Shown: one piece after another, positions 33,365-46,379 of the stretch
Layout of the letters: each line of letters starts with the position of its first letter
Numbering within the stretch: the stretch's first letter is position 1
Source: Eulemur rufifrons
Taxonomy: Eukaryota; Chordata; Mammalia; Primates; Lemuridae
Length of the DNA: 64,000 bases
Direction: 5' to 3'
Assembly: GCF_041146395.1 (NCBI RefSeq)
Contig: NC_091010.1
Coordinates: forward strand, 53,030,001 to 53,094,000
Notes under the pieces: model-generated
The model's input: only the letters and a program-made list of their open reading frames with translations
What the model was told of the DNA's origin: nothing
The model's database searches: none
Made by a program: the position numbers and the translations under genes

Positions 33365-34140
33365 ATATGTCACAATTTATTCAATTTTTTTCCTCTTGAG
33401 GATGATTTAACGTTTTCAATTTTTTCCCCAATCCTATACAGTGATATGACAGACATGCAAGTATACATCTTTTGCACATATGTGAAAATTTCTTCAAGGA
33501 ACATACCTAGATTGACTTGCTGAGTCAATAAGTATGTAAATAATACAATTTATTAAATATTGTCCATTGACCTCCAAAAGAGTGTCCTCCACTCTCATGA
33601 TATATGAAATTTCAAAATTTGTAATGTTCTTGCCTGGCCCTTAGGAATCATTTGAATTTAGGTTTATGTAAGTATGATGGGGATGGAATGATATCTTACT
33701 ATTGTTTTAATTTACATTTTTCCGATACCATGTCAGATTGAGTATGTTCTCATGTATATATTGGCCATTTGTCTTTTAATAACTTTTGTGAATGACATTT
33801 TCATACATTTTGCCCATTTTTTTCCATTTTTGCACTGGGTTGTTTATCTCTTTCCTTTCTGATTTGTAGGAGTTCTCCGTGAATTCTTCGTACTTATCTG
33901 TTGTCAGTTTTATGCATTGCAAATATCTTCTCAAAGTCTGTTGCTTGTCTTTTTGCCCTGTTTATGATATCTTTGTATGAACAGATGTTTTTTCATTTAT
34001 TGAATTCAAACTTGTCCACTTTGTCCTTTATGGTTTGTCCTGTTTTGTATCATTTAAAAGAAATTCTTCTAAACCTAAGATTATAAATATAACATCTTAT
34101 ATTTTATTCTAAATGTTTAAAAGTTTTACTTTGCACAGTT
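33365..34140 (-). mobile_element. Ancient L1/HAL1-type 3' region, antisense
   Basis: 'gatttgtaggagttctccgt', 'tatctgttgtcagttttatg', 'caaatatcttctcaaagtct', 'gttgcttgtctttttgccct' and 'tgtcctttatggtttgtcct' are the antisense blocks of old mammalian L1 elements. The frame 33901-34086 reads the wrong strand of this element. Confidence 0.78.
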
Positions 34141-34149
34141 AGTCTTTTG

Positions 34150-35635
34150 TCCACCAGAATTTACTATTGCATTAATCTTGTCCTCTTCTTATGAACCCTC
34201 CACTCAATCATCCTCCTTTATTCCCTTATGGAATCTTGACTCCTTATAAGGAAGCTTAATTCCTACTTCCTTTATGAGGACATTATTTAATACTCAAGCC
34301 CTTGCTGACTTCTCTCTCCCTGGACTGCTGAAACATCTGTCACTGAATATGTAATTACTTTTTTCTGAATCCTGAAAATGTGCATAGATACCTGCAGTGG
34401 CTAAATATATAACCTAAATGGTAAAGCTGCTCCACAGATCTGGCCAATTTCTGCCACTGCAATTCAAAGTTGCCAGATCTTCTGATTTGTCTTTTTAAAA
34501 GAAACAAGGAATTTAAGTTATGTAAGTCTCCTGATTTTTAAAATTGGCAACAATTTGAAACGTTTAAATGAATAATATGGAGCTATGAGATATGTATAGT
34601 CTATTATAGTATTTCTCAACCTTTTTTTCATTATCACCTCTGTAGGGAGATTTAAACAATTTTTTTCCCCCTAATCACCTATACATGGTATTGAATATCA
34701 AGGAATAAGATTTTATCAGATAAAAAGTTGAGATTTGGAGGGAGAGCCACAAACCAGGTATTATTTAATAAATTTTGCCCCTCCTCAATAACCAATTTTT
34801 GCCTTATTGAGAACATGCAGTCCAGTGGTTTCTAATTATTCCATAATATGTAATCCTTATTTTTTCTCCTCAAAGCACAAGCTCTTTGAGAGCAGGTCTC
34901 CAACCCCGATACACACACAGGCTATCACGGGGTCAAGCACATGATACATGTTTAAAAATTGTGGAATAGCAGGGGATTTCAAAATCATCCTCAGATTCTA
35001 AAGAGATAATTTAGAGATCTAAATCTAAATGTAGAGATCTAATTATCTAAAGAGATAAATTCTACAACATGATCAAGATGATTTTCCATTTATTGAACAT
35101 GTATCATGCCAGCCAGGCACACACCTTAAGGAAATGACAAACAGATAAAATGTCTTCCTGAAATTAAGGCCATATCTCCATTATCGTGGTTAGGATGGAA
35201 TCCCCTCCAAGAGCATTTTGAGATATCATTAGCCAAAACGCCAGGGAGAGCGGTTTCATAATCTTCAGAGAAACAATAAAGAAGTAGAGAGGGCTTCTGA
35301 CCCCATTACCTTCTACGGGAATCCATTCTTCTTCTAAGGATGTTCAAGGCATGGCCACTGCCGTTTTAGTTCAGTCATGGTTTCTAAGCTTCAGTCTCTT
35401 CATCAAATGCAGTTTGCATATAACCCATGGAATGGTCTACAGTCTTACTTTTCTGGGGTAAGCAGCCCTGGGACAGGAATCAGAACATTAGTTTCCAGTC
35501 TTGTGTGTGCCCATGGGAATTTGGCATAAAATAGCCTCTCCGATATTCAGTTTTCTCATATGAAAAGTAAGAATAGCAGTAAGATCAACCCCAAGCTTAG
35601 AGCGTGCAGAGGTCAGAGTCACACAGTTACTGAAA
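34150..35635. other. Mostly unassigned, with L2 scraps
   Basis: An L2 3' piece in sense lies at about 34865-34965 ('cacaagctctttgagagcag') and an antisense MIR/L2 piece at 35088-35125 ('tgccagccaggcacacacct'). Because they face each other they create the hairpin recorded among the findings. No gene. Confidence 0.45.
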
Positions 35636-35637
35636 GC

Positions 35638-35850
35638 ACAGACTGTGTCCATTAGTCATGTATTTGACTTCCAAACACGCAACTTAGTGGCCGGATGACC
35701 TCAAAAATGTTACCTAACCCCTCTTGGCATTAATTTTGACAAGTGTAAAATGTTGATAATAATCATTCTTATTCACTTGGTTGCTCTGAAGGTCAAATTA
35801 GATCACATTGAACAGCCATGTCACATGATTCACTGAGTAGGTAGTTATAA
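35638..35850 (+). mobile_element. MIR SINE, sense
   Basis: 'ggatgacctcaaaaatgtta', 'acaagtgtaaaatgttgata' and 'ttggttgctctgaaggtcaa' correspond to the MIR core and 3' half. Confidence 0.7.
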
Positions 35851-35854
35851 GAAA

Positions 35855-37420
35855 ATTTATTATATTATAAAAGGCCACAGATATAGTACTTATTAATTAT
35901 CATTACTACAGGCTGTTTTGTTTTGCTGTCTTAAGCTCTGTCAGCATCCAAACCCAGTGAAATATTCTTTACTTGCTATGCAAATTTCCAGGTTTCCATA
36001 AGAGGAAAATTTCAGCAGAATCTCCTTTTCAATAAAACGTGAATAATTCTTCTCTTTGAAGGCTATAATTCCAACCCTGCCTCCTGTATGATCCGCCTGG
36101 GCAAGGAGCCAAGAAGCTTGTAAGTGATCTCAGCAAAAATACATCCACCAAGAGGCAGCAAATAACACCCAATGCTGCTACTCCAAGAACCTGCCCACAC
36201 TAATAACAAAACAAAAATGAAACCTTCTGAAGAAGAATTCCTGAACGTGTAATGTCTCCTCTTAGGTTTTTGTGGGCTAGGTGTTTAAGTTTATCTCAGT
36301 GATTCTTTTTCTTCTTAATTTTTCAATAGCCTTATGTAGATATACTTTGCATACCATGAAGTTCATCCTGTGATTCTTATTTCTCTCTTTTTTGCATAGC
36401 CCTGATGGTCTTTCTGCGTGTATCAGGCTGAGTTTATACAAATTGCCTTCTGAATGCATCCAGACATGTATGTGTCTGTGTTTGTTTCTCTGTGTCTGTG
36501 GGTCTCTGTCCTATGACAACTCTGTGTCTATATGTGTCTGAGTGTGTTTATAACTATGAGACTGTGAAGTTCTGGAAAAAAAAATCTATATCCTGAATGT
36601 GTGTCTGAATCTATTAATATGTAGTGTCAATTTCTAAGCATGCTGGTGTTTGTCTCTCTGTGCCTTGTCTATGTTGTGTGTTACGTGTTTGTGAGCACTT
36701 GCATGAATGTTTGTGTTAAAAAACAAGGTTGAGTAAATTTAATTTGGCCCAACAATGTTACTAAATTGTTCAAACAGGCCCAGTGGAAAACACAGGCCAA
36801 TAATTTCAAATTCTGATTTTTTTTTTTTTTTTTACACTGAGACCAATATCTTACTCCTCAAGTTGATTTTGAGAGGATGGTGAATTAGCAGTGATTTTTT
36901 TAGGTGGCCATAGCCATAATCATCTTTAAGGCTCCCTAGGTGATTCTAATGTACAACTCAATACCAGTGAAGTGGTTAGGTCTCTGCCATCCTTTTGGAA
37001 ATCTGCAATCTGCTTTCCTTAAATTTGACGTTAATTATATCACAGTGGGGAGGGAGGTTAATTTGAATACTTTATTGGATGCGAAAGTGAACAACCTCCC
37101 CTTTCTTGTGGAGTAGGGTAGTGACCCAAGAGACTGGAGCCTGTAAGACAATAACCCCTAAATGAACCTGTGAAAACAGCTGAAAAGGAATTCCCCTCCC
37201 AGCCCAATCCTCCCTCTGTTCCAGCAGACACTTGTTTCCTTTCATGAGTGCATCTGTCTAATTAAGCAGATGTAGGGCTGCCTTCATTTCCATATAAATT
37301 CTTCAGAGCCTCTGTGGGGGTTTGGTAAACCCAAAGAGGATTTATTAGTATAAAAAACACAGTGTTTTATTTGGAAAAAAAAAAGCATATTTGCAATATT
37401 CCTTCTATGGGGAGGGTCAG
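35855..37420. other. Unassigned, with a degenerate GT-rich block
   Basis: 36466-36716 is unusually rich in tgtgtctg/tgtttgt motifs on the plus strand. A T-run lies at about 36819-36833 and a MER5-like scrap at 36925-36965. No gene recognised. Confidence 0.45.
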
Positions 37421-37424
37421 GAAA

Positions 37425-37585
37425 GAGAAAATGATCTCACTTACATGTGGAATCTAAAAATCTCAAACTCACAGAAGCAGAAGGTGGGAAGGTGGTTGCC
37501 AGAGACTGTGGGAGGTGGGGAAATGGGGAGATGTTGGTCAAAAGGTACAAGCTCTCAGAAGAAGAAAAATAAAACCTCAGATACT
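37425..37585 (+). mobile_element. Old L1 3'UTR fragment, sense
   Basis: 'gatctcacttacatgtggaa', 'agaaggtgggaaggtggttg', 'ccagagactgtgggaggtgg' and 'gggagatgttggtcaaaagg' follow the ancient L1 3'UTR. Confidence 0.82.
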
Positions 37586-37589
37586 TAAA

Positions 37590-38325
37590 CCTTGAGAGAA
37601 AGGGACATCCGTGGACTATAAAAAAAACTTTGTGAGAATTTGGGGGAAAAATAAGCACCTTCCTTCAGCTTGTGGACTCCTCCTGAGAGTCCTTGAAGTG
37701 AGAGACTGTCTGAGTGTTGACTTTTCCAAACCTGTCACCACCAGCCGTACCCCATGGGGATTTTTCTCAGGTCCTGGGAATTTGAATTCTGACATTTATG
37801 GTGATGAATTCAGGTAGATAAGCAGACTTTCAATCATTGAGACAGGAGAAAAATTTGGTTCCTTAATATTCTCACTATCCATTATTGCAACCAGAAGTTC
37901 ACATGATGTACAGTAAGTGTTCAATAAATATTTAAGAAATAAATAGGTGACAAGTCTAGTTTTAACAATCTGGTAGATCTGAATAGGCTACACAGAGGTA
38001 TCTCTCTCCAATAGAACAAAAGCCAACGAATCAGTGAGAAAACTCTCTTAGGTCTCTAAATTTCTCACTAGGGGACTATTATGTGAAATAAAGTAATCCT
38101 ACAAAAACTCCAAAAACCTCGGAAGATCGAAGGAGAGGTAGGTAATATGAGTCAGAGTTTATTAGCCTGATTTAATGATGTCCACCCTTATAGGAGGGAA
38201 ATTAAGTAAGGAAACACCTTAATACCACAATCTATCTGGAAACATGAGTCATATATCAAACAAAACTTTATGACTTCTAAAATTAGCTCAGTTAAAGGGG
38301 TTTGAATGGATAAAAATAATAATTA
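37590..38325. other. Unassigned non-coding stretch
   Basis: A MIR/L2-like tail ('cagtaagtgttcaataaata', about 37911-37930) is the only recognisable piece. Confidence 0.45.
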
Positions 38326-38329
38326 ACAT

Positions 38330-38545
38330 TTATCAGATTGTCCTTATTGGCCAGCACCGTGCTTTACAAGGAAGGCCTTGTTTCACGCTCTCATTTACCT
38401 TAGTCATAATTTTATAGATGAAAATAAGTTAGATTCAAGAGGTTAAGATACTTGCCTAAGGTCACATGACTAGTGAGAGGAAACCAAGAATTCCAGCTCA
38501 GGCCAGTTGACTACAGAACCCATATCATTAACTACTACATGCTGA
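38330..38545 (-). mobile_element. MIR SINE, antisense
   Basis: 'ggccagcaccgtgctttaca', 'ttttatagatgaaaataagt', 'acttgcctaaggtcacatga' and 'ctacagaacccatatcatta' cover nearly the whole MIR in reverse. Confidence 0.82.
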
Positions 38546-38549
38546 TTTT

Positions 38550-40635
38550 TCTTAACCACAGCAGTACCAGGTGACAAACATTCTGATGACCATTGAGGTC
38601 TGACAGAACAATTACCAAACATGGTGGGGAAGACTGAATGGGGATTCCTTGAAATGTATATGATCCACCTTCCTTAAACAACACACACTAAGATACTTAA
38701 GTACAGCAGAGACCATGCACTGTCTCCATATGTTTCAAAAAAGCTTTTTGGGGAAGGTATGAGCTTGCCTTGCTTGACAATTTTTAAGATAGAAATGAAA
38801 CCTGCCCCATAGAATTTTATAGCGGCCCTTGAGACTGCTTAGTTTTATGTCTGTCATTTTATAGTCGAGGAACCTATAGACATGGATTAATTTGGCCAGT
38901 AACAAAACTAGTCAATGATAAAATTAGGATGAGAGTTCAGTTCTGTCAACTCCCTATCTACAGATCTTTTGATGATATTAGCTCTTTAATCTTCTTCTTG
39001 AGAATTTTTTGAGGTGATAAGACAGATGTTGACCTCACTAATCTCTGACTAGATGAGAACATCCCCAAGATATTTCTGTCCTCTAATCCAAAATAAATTC
39101 TTAATAGAAAGATTACTTTTTCTTCAAATGGGAACCAAGAGATACCTTTTTCTCTGGACCTTGGCATTGATAACATGTGAAACATACTCAAAAACATGAT
39201 ACAATCTTACTCCTTAGAATGAATCCTTGGGGATAGCTCCTATAGTTATTTTAGCCTCTGACCTCAACTGGTAGACTTCCGAGGAACTGGGCGGTGTATT
39301 TATCCTCATACTCTAACATATCAAATCTCTGCATCACAATCTGTAAGCAAAATCAAACCAAAAATCAAACAAAAATATTGTTTTCCTAATTTTGGTTTCC
39401 CAAATCTTCCCAGAAATAACCAAGATTTTAGGGGTTTTATGCAATGTTATACAATCTTTTACTCAGGTCATCATTAGAAATTAGCACAATTTCCCACAGT
39501 GGTCCTACTTGCAATTAGATCCAGCTTTTATCTAGCCAACAGTTTGCTATCTCTCATGCACACTTCTCCATTGGTTAATAAGACTTGTGGCTACTTGGCT
39601 TTAAGATGGAACTTCATCTTATTAATGAAAAATCTTTTTGGAAAAGAAAAGATAGGATCTTACGACAAAGAAGATGAGATAGAAAATTCTAGGTTAAAAC
39701 GTGGCAGGTTGTAGAATTTGCTAATCTGAACGTGACTTAGATAAAAGATATCCACAACTTGTTCTTGAGGGGGAAAAATGAAGAAAGAGTAGAACAGACA
39801 GGAAGGGGAAAGCTTTTTGCACTTTGAGATATACCTTATTTTTATGTGGCCTTTTATCTCCACCTACACTGTCAGAATTCAAAGAGACTTGAACGCCTTT
39901 TATTCCAAATATTACTCTCTAATTAGGTTTAACATATTTCTACCAAGTAATTCTTAGCCCATGTTTAAATAGCTCCTGGAATGTTAAATGTATGGTTTTT
40001 CTCAGCAGTTCATCTCTTCTTTAAGTGCTATGAAGTTTCTTCTTCATAAACAAAAATTTAAGTGGAATTCTCAAATGTTTAAACCAACATGAATCATTGT
40101 CATTTTTACTAGTAATCAGATATGTGCAAATTAAAACAGCAAGATGTCATTTTACAACAAGCAAAAGCAAATTAACAAAATATATTTCTCTATGATGATA
40201 CTCCATGCAGGTTGACAACTTTTCTTAATCCTATCAGAGAACTGGATTACAAGGCAACAAACTGGAGGGCAGGGGGGACTATGGAGAGAAAGGAACCTGC
40301 AAGGAAAGACAAGATGCAAACACTGGCTTATGTGTGATAGACACCAGTGGACATTAATGAGTTTGGCTGGAAAATTGATGGAAGGCAAGTATGCATTGGT
40401 GAGAAAGTTTAAAGCCCCTGAAGATGACAGAAATTTGAAAGTGAAACACTCCGTGTGTTTTCCTGTAGGAACCACCTTGGTGTTCATAAAAAATTGTGGT
40501 AAGTCCTAGGAAAAATGTTCCTTGAGGTGCAAATCCGGTGGGGGAGGGAATAGCAACCACTGCCACAGAATCGTGTCTCTCCGTTGGACATTGCTCTCCT
40601 CTCTGTCCTACTGAACAAATGCCTTTATCTGAGAT
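38550..40635. other. Mostly unassigned
   Basis: A short antisense MIR scrap at about 38850-38945 ('ttttatagtcgaggaaccta'). The overlapping minus frames 40152-40487 and 40354-40668 are 111 and 104 residues without recognisable domains. No gene. Confidence 0.45.
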
Positions 40636-40639
40636 GGAA

Positions 40640-40960
40640 GGTATAGTGGTTGAATGGTGGCCCCTCAAAAAATATTATGCTGCAATCCCCAGAACCTGTT
40701 AATATTACCTTATATGGCAAAAGGTGGGATTCAAATAAGGGTTCTGAAAGGAGGACCTTACCTTGGATTATCTAGGTGGGCCCTAAATGCAATAATGTTT
40801 GTTTTTACAAGATTGTGAAAACACAAGACTGTTTTCAGGACTGAGACAGACAAAACACAAGATGACCTAAGAGCAAGCACCGTGTGGTGCCTGAAAGCAA
40901 GGAAGCTCTCCACCCCCACAACTCCTGCCAAAGAGAAAGGATGCACGTTGAAAGGGCATA
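40640..40960 (+). mobile_element. MLT1-like LTR fragment, sense
   Basis: 'tgaatggtggcccctcaaaa', 'ggattatctaggtgggccct', 'aaatgcaataatg' and the 'gaaagcaaggaagctctcca' end follow the same class of repeat as 29748-30152, more diverged. Confidence 0.65.
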
Positions 40961-41029
40961 GGAGTTATTAATAATATGAAAAAGCTTTAATGGGCACAGC
41001 TAGAATAATTTCAGCAGCGTAAGTAAAAT

Positions 41030-41825
41030 AGTATTGGATCATAATCCAAAGAATAAAATAAATATTTGAGTCCATGCTAATATAAGTACATAACTGAATT
41101 AATAAATAAATGAGGGAGAAGGGACAGTTGTTCCTTATAAAAGAATCTCAATTAATAAACATGAAAGAAATGAGAAAACCACCATTAGAGAAAATTACCA
41201 TTGGAACATCATAGTGATATTTCGTTTGGTTCTTGAAATATGTGGTTTTAAGGTCTTTGAAACACATGAGAAGGATAAACAGGATATTCACATAGTCTCG
41301 TGCAATTCACTCCTCCAGTATTCTTGATAATTATAGTAAAATAGTTATTATTACAAACAGGGGAATAATACCTTCTCATATGATGCACTGAGAAGGTTTT
41401 AAGACCTTTATATAATGAATAATCTCAATTTAATTTTAGAAAATATCTGATAAACTGAGATTGAGAAATATATTACAAAATAGCTAACCAGTACTCTTCA
41501 AAATTTTGGAGTTCTTACAAAAGAAGAAAATATTACAGGTGTGGGGAGACAAAAGAGACACGCCAATTGTATGAATTTGGGATTCTGAATTTTACCTTGG
41601 TAGAGAAGGACTTTAGTGTAAAACTGGTGAAATCTGAGTAAAATTTGTAGTTTTGTTAGTGTCATTCTACTAATGTTAACTTCTTAGTTTTGATAATTAT
41701 ATGATGGTTATATATAACATTAAAATTAGAAATTGTTGAATAAAAAGTATCTGGAAATTTTCGCTGCTATTTTTGCAACTTCTTTGTGAGCCTAATTATC
41801 TCAATAAACGTTAAAAAAAAAAAAA
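41030..41825 (+). mobile_element. Ancient L1 3'UTR, sense
   Basis: 'aataaatatttgagtccatg', 'ccaccattagagaaaattac', 'aaaactggtgaaatctgagt', 'ctatttttgcaacttctttg' and a poly-A tail at about 41812-41826 follow the order of old L1M 3' ends. No coding part remains. Confidence 0.82.
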
Positions 41826-41829
41826 CATG

Positions 41830-42390
41830 AAGCATAGCCTTAACATTTTTAGGGGTTTAAGAAATTAACTTATCTACATTTACTATATTTTGAAAAGTCA
41901 GGAAGGTAGGTGGGAAAGTGGCTATAGAAAGTAAGTTAAGTAATTAGATTAGGCAAAATGAGTCAGTTTTGACACTTAAGTATGCAAATAAATAAATAGG
42001 TAGATAGTTGGAATGAGCCTTTGAACTGTCGTTTATTCTACCACTCTCAAACTCCTTAACCACACCCATAGTCAATCCAAGTCTTACATAAGGTATGAAG
42101 TAGGGAGGGCCACACTGGGACAGCTTGAGATTTGGGAACCTGAATATACGATAACTACTCAAAAGCAGATGAGATCAACTACCGTGTTTAAATTATCCAT
42201 AAATTGAAAGTGAATGCATGTTAAATAACATGCCTTACCATACAGTGTATTTCAATACTACCTTCCCAGAATCCCTAATTCCAGAGCTGTCTATGATAGT
42301 TTTGACTCTACAGAATATTTCTTAGCCCTAAGGAACCTATAACCTAATTCCTGGAAGTCTTCTTGCCAGCCAAGATGCTCGGGTATTTGG
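41830..42390. other. Unassigned non-coding stretch
   Basis: No gene or recognisable repeat. Confidence 0.45.
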
Positions 42391-42394
42391 CATT

Positions 42395-43410
42395 TTTATT
42401 TTCTTTTTTTGTTTTTGTTTTTGTATAGCTTTATTGAGGTCCAGTTGACAAACAAAATTGTATATATTTAAGGTGTATACTGTGATGATTTGACATATTA
42501 ATATATTATATAATGAGTACCATAATCAAGCTAATTAACATGTCACTTCACATAGTTACCTCCCCATTTTTTGGTGAGAACACTTAAGATCTTTCATTTC
42601 AAGTATATATTATTATTATTTATATATTGTAAATAATATATAAATATTCAAGTGTATATTCAAGAATATAATATATATATATTCAAGTGTGTGTGTGTAT
42701 ATATATATATATTATTAACCACATACTATATATTAGTTCTCCAAAGCTTATTCACCTTGTAACTGAAAGTTTGTACCCTTTGACCAACATCATCTGCCCA
42801 TTTCCCCCACATTCGAGACCCTGGTAACCACCATTCTACTCTATGTTTTTATGAGTTTGACATTTTTGTATTCCAAATATTAGTATAATAATATCACACA
42901 GTATGTTTTTTTCTGTGTCTGGTTTATTTCACCCAGGGTAATACACTGCTGCTTCATCCATGTTGTAGCAAATGACAGGATTCCCTTGTTTTTAAAGGCT
43001 AAATAATATCCCATTGTACATGTATACCATATTTTCTTTATCCATTCATCCACTGGTGGACATTTACATTATTTCCATATCTTGGCCATTGTTAATAATG
43101 CTGCAATTATCATGGGGGTGCAGATATCTCTTAGAGACACTGATTTTAGTTATACACCCACAAGTAGGATTGCTGGATCCTATGGTAGTTCTATTTTTTA
43201 ATATTTTGAGCAACCTCCATACTGTTTCCCATAGTGGCTGACCCAATTTACAGTCCCACCAACAGTGCACAAGGATTCCCTTTTCTCTACATACTTGACA
43301 ACACTTATCTTTTGACTTTTTGTCAATAGTCATTCTAGCAATTTTGAGGTAATATCTCATTGCAATTTTGATTTACATTTCCCTGATGATCAGTGATGTT
43401 AAAAAATAAC
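42395..43410 (-). mobile_element. L1 3' end and ORF2 tail, antisense
   Basis: From left to right: the complement of the poly-A tail (42397-42425), 'agctttattgaggtccagtt', 'aagctaattaacatgtcact', 'gtaactgaaagtttgtaccc', 'catattttctttatccattc' and 'aatttccctgatgatcagtg'. These are the 3'UTR and ORF2 end of an old L1 in reverse. A TA/TG microsatellite has grown at 42605-42715. Frames at 43014-43241 and 43064-43360 come from the element. Confidence 0.9.
42605..42715 (+). repeat. TA/TG low-complexity block inside L1
   Basis: TA-rich sequence with three 'attcaagtgt'-like units (about 42646-42690) and a short TG run near 42688-42698. Confidence 0.85.
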
Positions 43411-43414
43411 CAGA

Positions 43415-43985
43415 GTGAGGATTTAAGCAATTTACTCAGAAATGTCATCAGGAATTTGGTACTGTTGCTGCCATCAAATTTGTCGTCTCGTAGGAAAATG
43501 ACCTCGCAAAAAATTCACGTAATTCTTTCAATTACTCATCCACCCTCCAGCACCACCTCAATTAATGCTTGCCATAACTCTCAATGGATCCATTAATTAA
43601 CATTTAAAAGAATTAAAGTGATCCAAAAATATTTTTAAATTAAAAAATAGATGGATCAAATCAATCTTCTGAGGAGTAGGTTTTAGCTCAGACTCCAATT
43701 GTACTGTATCCTTCTCATTTTTGTTCTAAAGCCCTCTCACTGAAGACAGCCAGTTCACAAGTTCTCTTCTACTTTCCTGAAAGAATCTTTCTCTCTTCTA
43801 AACTCTCAAAGATCCTTTGTTCTTGTTCTGTGTCATTTATAATCTGCCTTGCTTTAGAGATACTTACTCTAACAGACTGCAGATTCCATGAAAATATATT
43901 GGACTTTATTCATCTTTGTGACTTCCAGCACATCTACAAAAAGCCTGACACATAGAAGTAATTTAATATAATCTTATTAAATAAT
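43415..43985. other. Unassigned, with an L2-like 3' scrap
   Basis: 43845-43970 reads 'cagactgcagattccatgaa' and 'aagcctgacacatagaagta', matching an L2 3' end in sense. The remainder is unrecognised. Confidence 0.5.
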
Positions 43986-43989
43986 ATGC

Positions 43990-44300
43990 CAGCCAGGCAT
44001 GGTGGTTCACGCTTATAATCCTAGCATTCTGGGAGGCCAAGGCAGAAGGATAGCTTAAGCTCAGACATTCGAGACCAGCCTGAGCAATAGTGAGACCCTG
44101 TCTCTCCCCAAAATAGAAAAAAAATTAGCCAGGTGTGGTGGTGCATGCCTGTAGTCCCAGCTACTCAGGAGGCTGAGGCAGGAGGATCGCTTGAGCCCAG
44201 GAGTTTGAGGTTGCAGTGAGCTATGATGACGCCTGCACTCTACCCAGGGCAACAGAGTGAGACTCTGTCTCAAAATAATGATCATAATAATAATAATAAT
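43990..44300 (+). mobile_element. Older Alu SINE, sense
   Basis: 'ccaggcatggtggttcacgc' to 'gcaacagagtgagactctgt' gives a full dimeric Alu in sense, ending in an A/T tail drifted to (ATA)n at 44275-44300. Unlike the two antisense Alus it lacks the long A/T-rich middle insert and resembles AluJ, so it should predate them. Confidence 0.93.
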
Positions 44301-44394
44301 GTCTCCAAAACCCAGTACTTTGATAGCCAGCATCATCCAGGTGATAAATACCACCCAATCAGTCTGAATTGTAGAAAAATAGAGTAAAAAACTC

Positions 44395-44605
44395 TCAGTC
44401 TTTAGTATCAGATAGTCTTGGACTTAGATTCAGCTCTGACAATTACTACCTGAGACTCTAGGGGCAATAGTTTTAAGCTATTTAAATTTCAGGTTTTCCA
44501 TCTGTAAAATGGGGGATATTAATTCAACATAATTCTTAGGATTGTTGTGAAGACACAGAATGCCTGCCATATATATAATAAATGACTGATACATGTGCTC
44601 TATTT
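44395..44605 (+). mobile_element. MIR SINE, sense
   Basis: 'gacttagattcagctctgac', 'tttccatctgtaaaatgggg', 'taggattgttgtgaagacac' and 'gcctgccatatatataataa' follow the MIR consensus. Confidence 0.82.
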
Positions 44606-44609
44606 ATAT

Positions 44610-46375
44610 TCAGTTAGGTATATCAGGGCATCCTCTCTCTCTGTCCCTGCCACCTCTCTGATGTATTAAGCAGGTATATTGCAATGTCCTAAGAAAGCAG
44701 CATATTTTGCTTCCAATCATGATTGCTAACATGCAGTAGCCCCTGCCTTCTTCCTCAGTGATGACCTCAGAACTTCTTCCAAGGTTACCAACAGCTCAAC
44801 TCAAAAAAGTTTGGATGTCAAATATTCTGCAAATAGACAAGCCACCTCTTGTGTAAATCCCAGTCCCTGTGAATAAGCCTACCCTGGAGATAAAGCAGGC
44901 AATTATTTGAGGGAAGGTGCTGCTTTGAGCCTCCTTAGGGAGACACAAATTTGAAAGAATAGAAAGGAATTTTAATAGCAGAAAACACATGCACAGCTTC
45001 AAAAACTGAAACCAGAGTCTTTTGAAACTGTTAGTCCTTCTTTACACACTTATTTACTTTACCAGAACTGTACTTTTAGAATATCTAGGACTTTTCCACT
45101 GCACTGAGCAAGCATTTAAATCAACCCTTTCTACTGCCAGCAAAGGAGGAAAGAAAGCAGAGGAACAAACTAGCTTAACTCTTCCTACAGACTGGAGGAT
45201 TAGGACCACTACACATTGCTTATAAAAGTTGTGACCCATGAGGTTCATACCCAGAACCCTTTAATGAGGTCATTAAAAACACATAATCCAGATATACAAA
45301 AGTAACTATAAAGTCACTGTGTTTCTTCATATATTTTTTAAAACACCTACAATAATAACCCCTCCTCCACTCTCCTTAAAACCCCATTAATAAGGCTCTA
45401 ATCCTATAAAATTGCAAACCAATCATAACTTTAGTTACCAATAAAATATAATTTTAGAAAAGATAACCATTATCATTATCATTATTATTTTTATTTTACT
45501 CTTGTTTTCTTCTTCCTCTTGCCCTTTTCCAAGATACTTCCTTGGAACATGAGTGAAGAAAAGAGATTAAAGAAAGCAGAAAATGGAAAAAAGGAAATTC
45601 TAGAAATCTCACATCAATAATTTTTATTCAACACATTAAATTAAAATGTATTAATTGACTCACACCAGGATCTTTTTATTATCTTGTTTTCAACTTTTCT
45701 CCAGGTCCAGCAACAGAGTTCCTATAAGCATAACGCTCACATACATTAAAAGTATTTTATCTTTCTTTTTTTTGTTTTAACTTCAACTTCCTTTCAAATA
45801 ATAGCGCCTAGGATTTAGAACTTATTACCCTAATTTAGTGTTGACCTACCAAGAAAGATTTATGGGTTTGAACCTAAGGAATACAAAAGAAGTGCGTGGT
45901 AAGTTTCCTTTTTATCAAAGTGCTGATAGTTGTTTAGAGAACACTATTGGATCATTTATTTTAATAGCTTTTCATTTCCTGTTTCAGTTTGTAATGCCCG
46001 TGGGACTTAGAAAACAAGTGCTATTCTAACAAAGTTTCATTTGGTAAACATTGATCCATTTGCTCTTATGTTGATTAGAGCTGAAATAAATTGTTCTCTC
46101 TCCCTATTTTCATCCTCTGCCATAGCAATAGGACATCCTGAGCTAACGTACAGCTGTTAGTTACAAAGTGTGTTCAGCATAAGCACTGCCAGACCTTGGA
46201 CTCCCCACTTTCTTAATTCAGCAAAGAGCAAAAATATGTGGGTTTCTGTTGCTTCCTCTTGCATGAAAAACAAACATGAAGCCTATTTTAGGAAAGGTGA
46301 AAATGTAATTCTTTTGATTGAACAGTATTAAACTATTGGTTAAATAGTTCTCATAAGTTTTCTCACAGACCTCTC
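44610..46375. other. Unassigned non-coding stretch
   Basis: About 1.8 kb with no element I can name. The frames at 45022-45225, 45054-45248 and 45838-46029 are short and featureless. Confidence 0.45.
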
Positions 46376-46379
46376 TTCA

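Noticed and set aside
40152..40668. Two overlapping minus frames of 111 and 104 residues
   Set aside because: No domain, no splice support, and neither frame is distinguishable from chance in this region.
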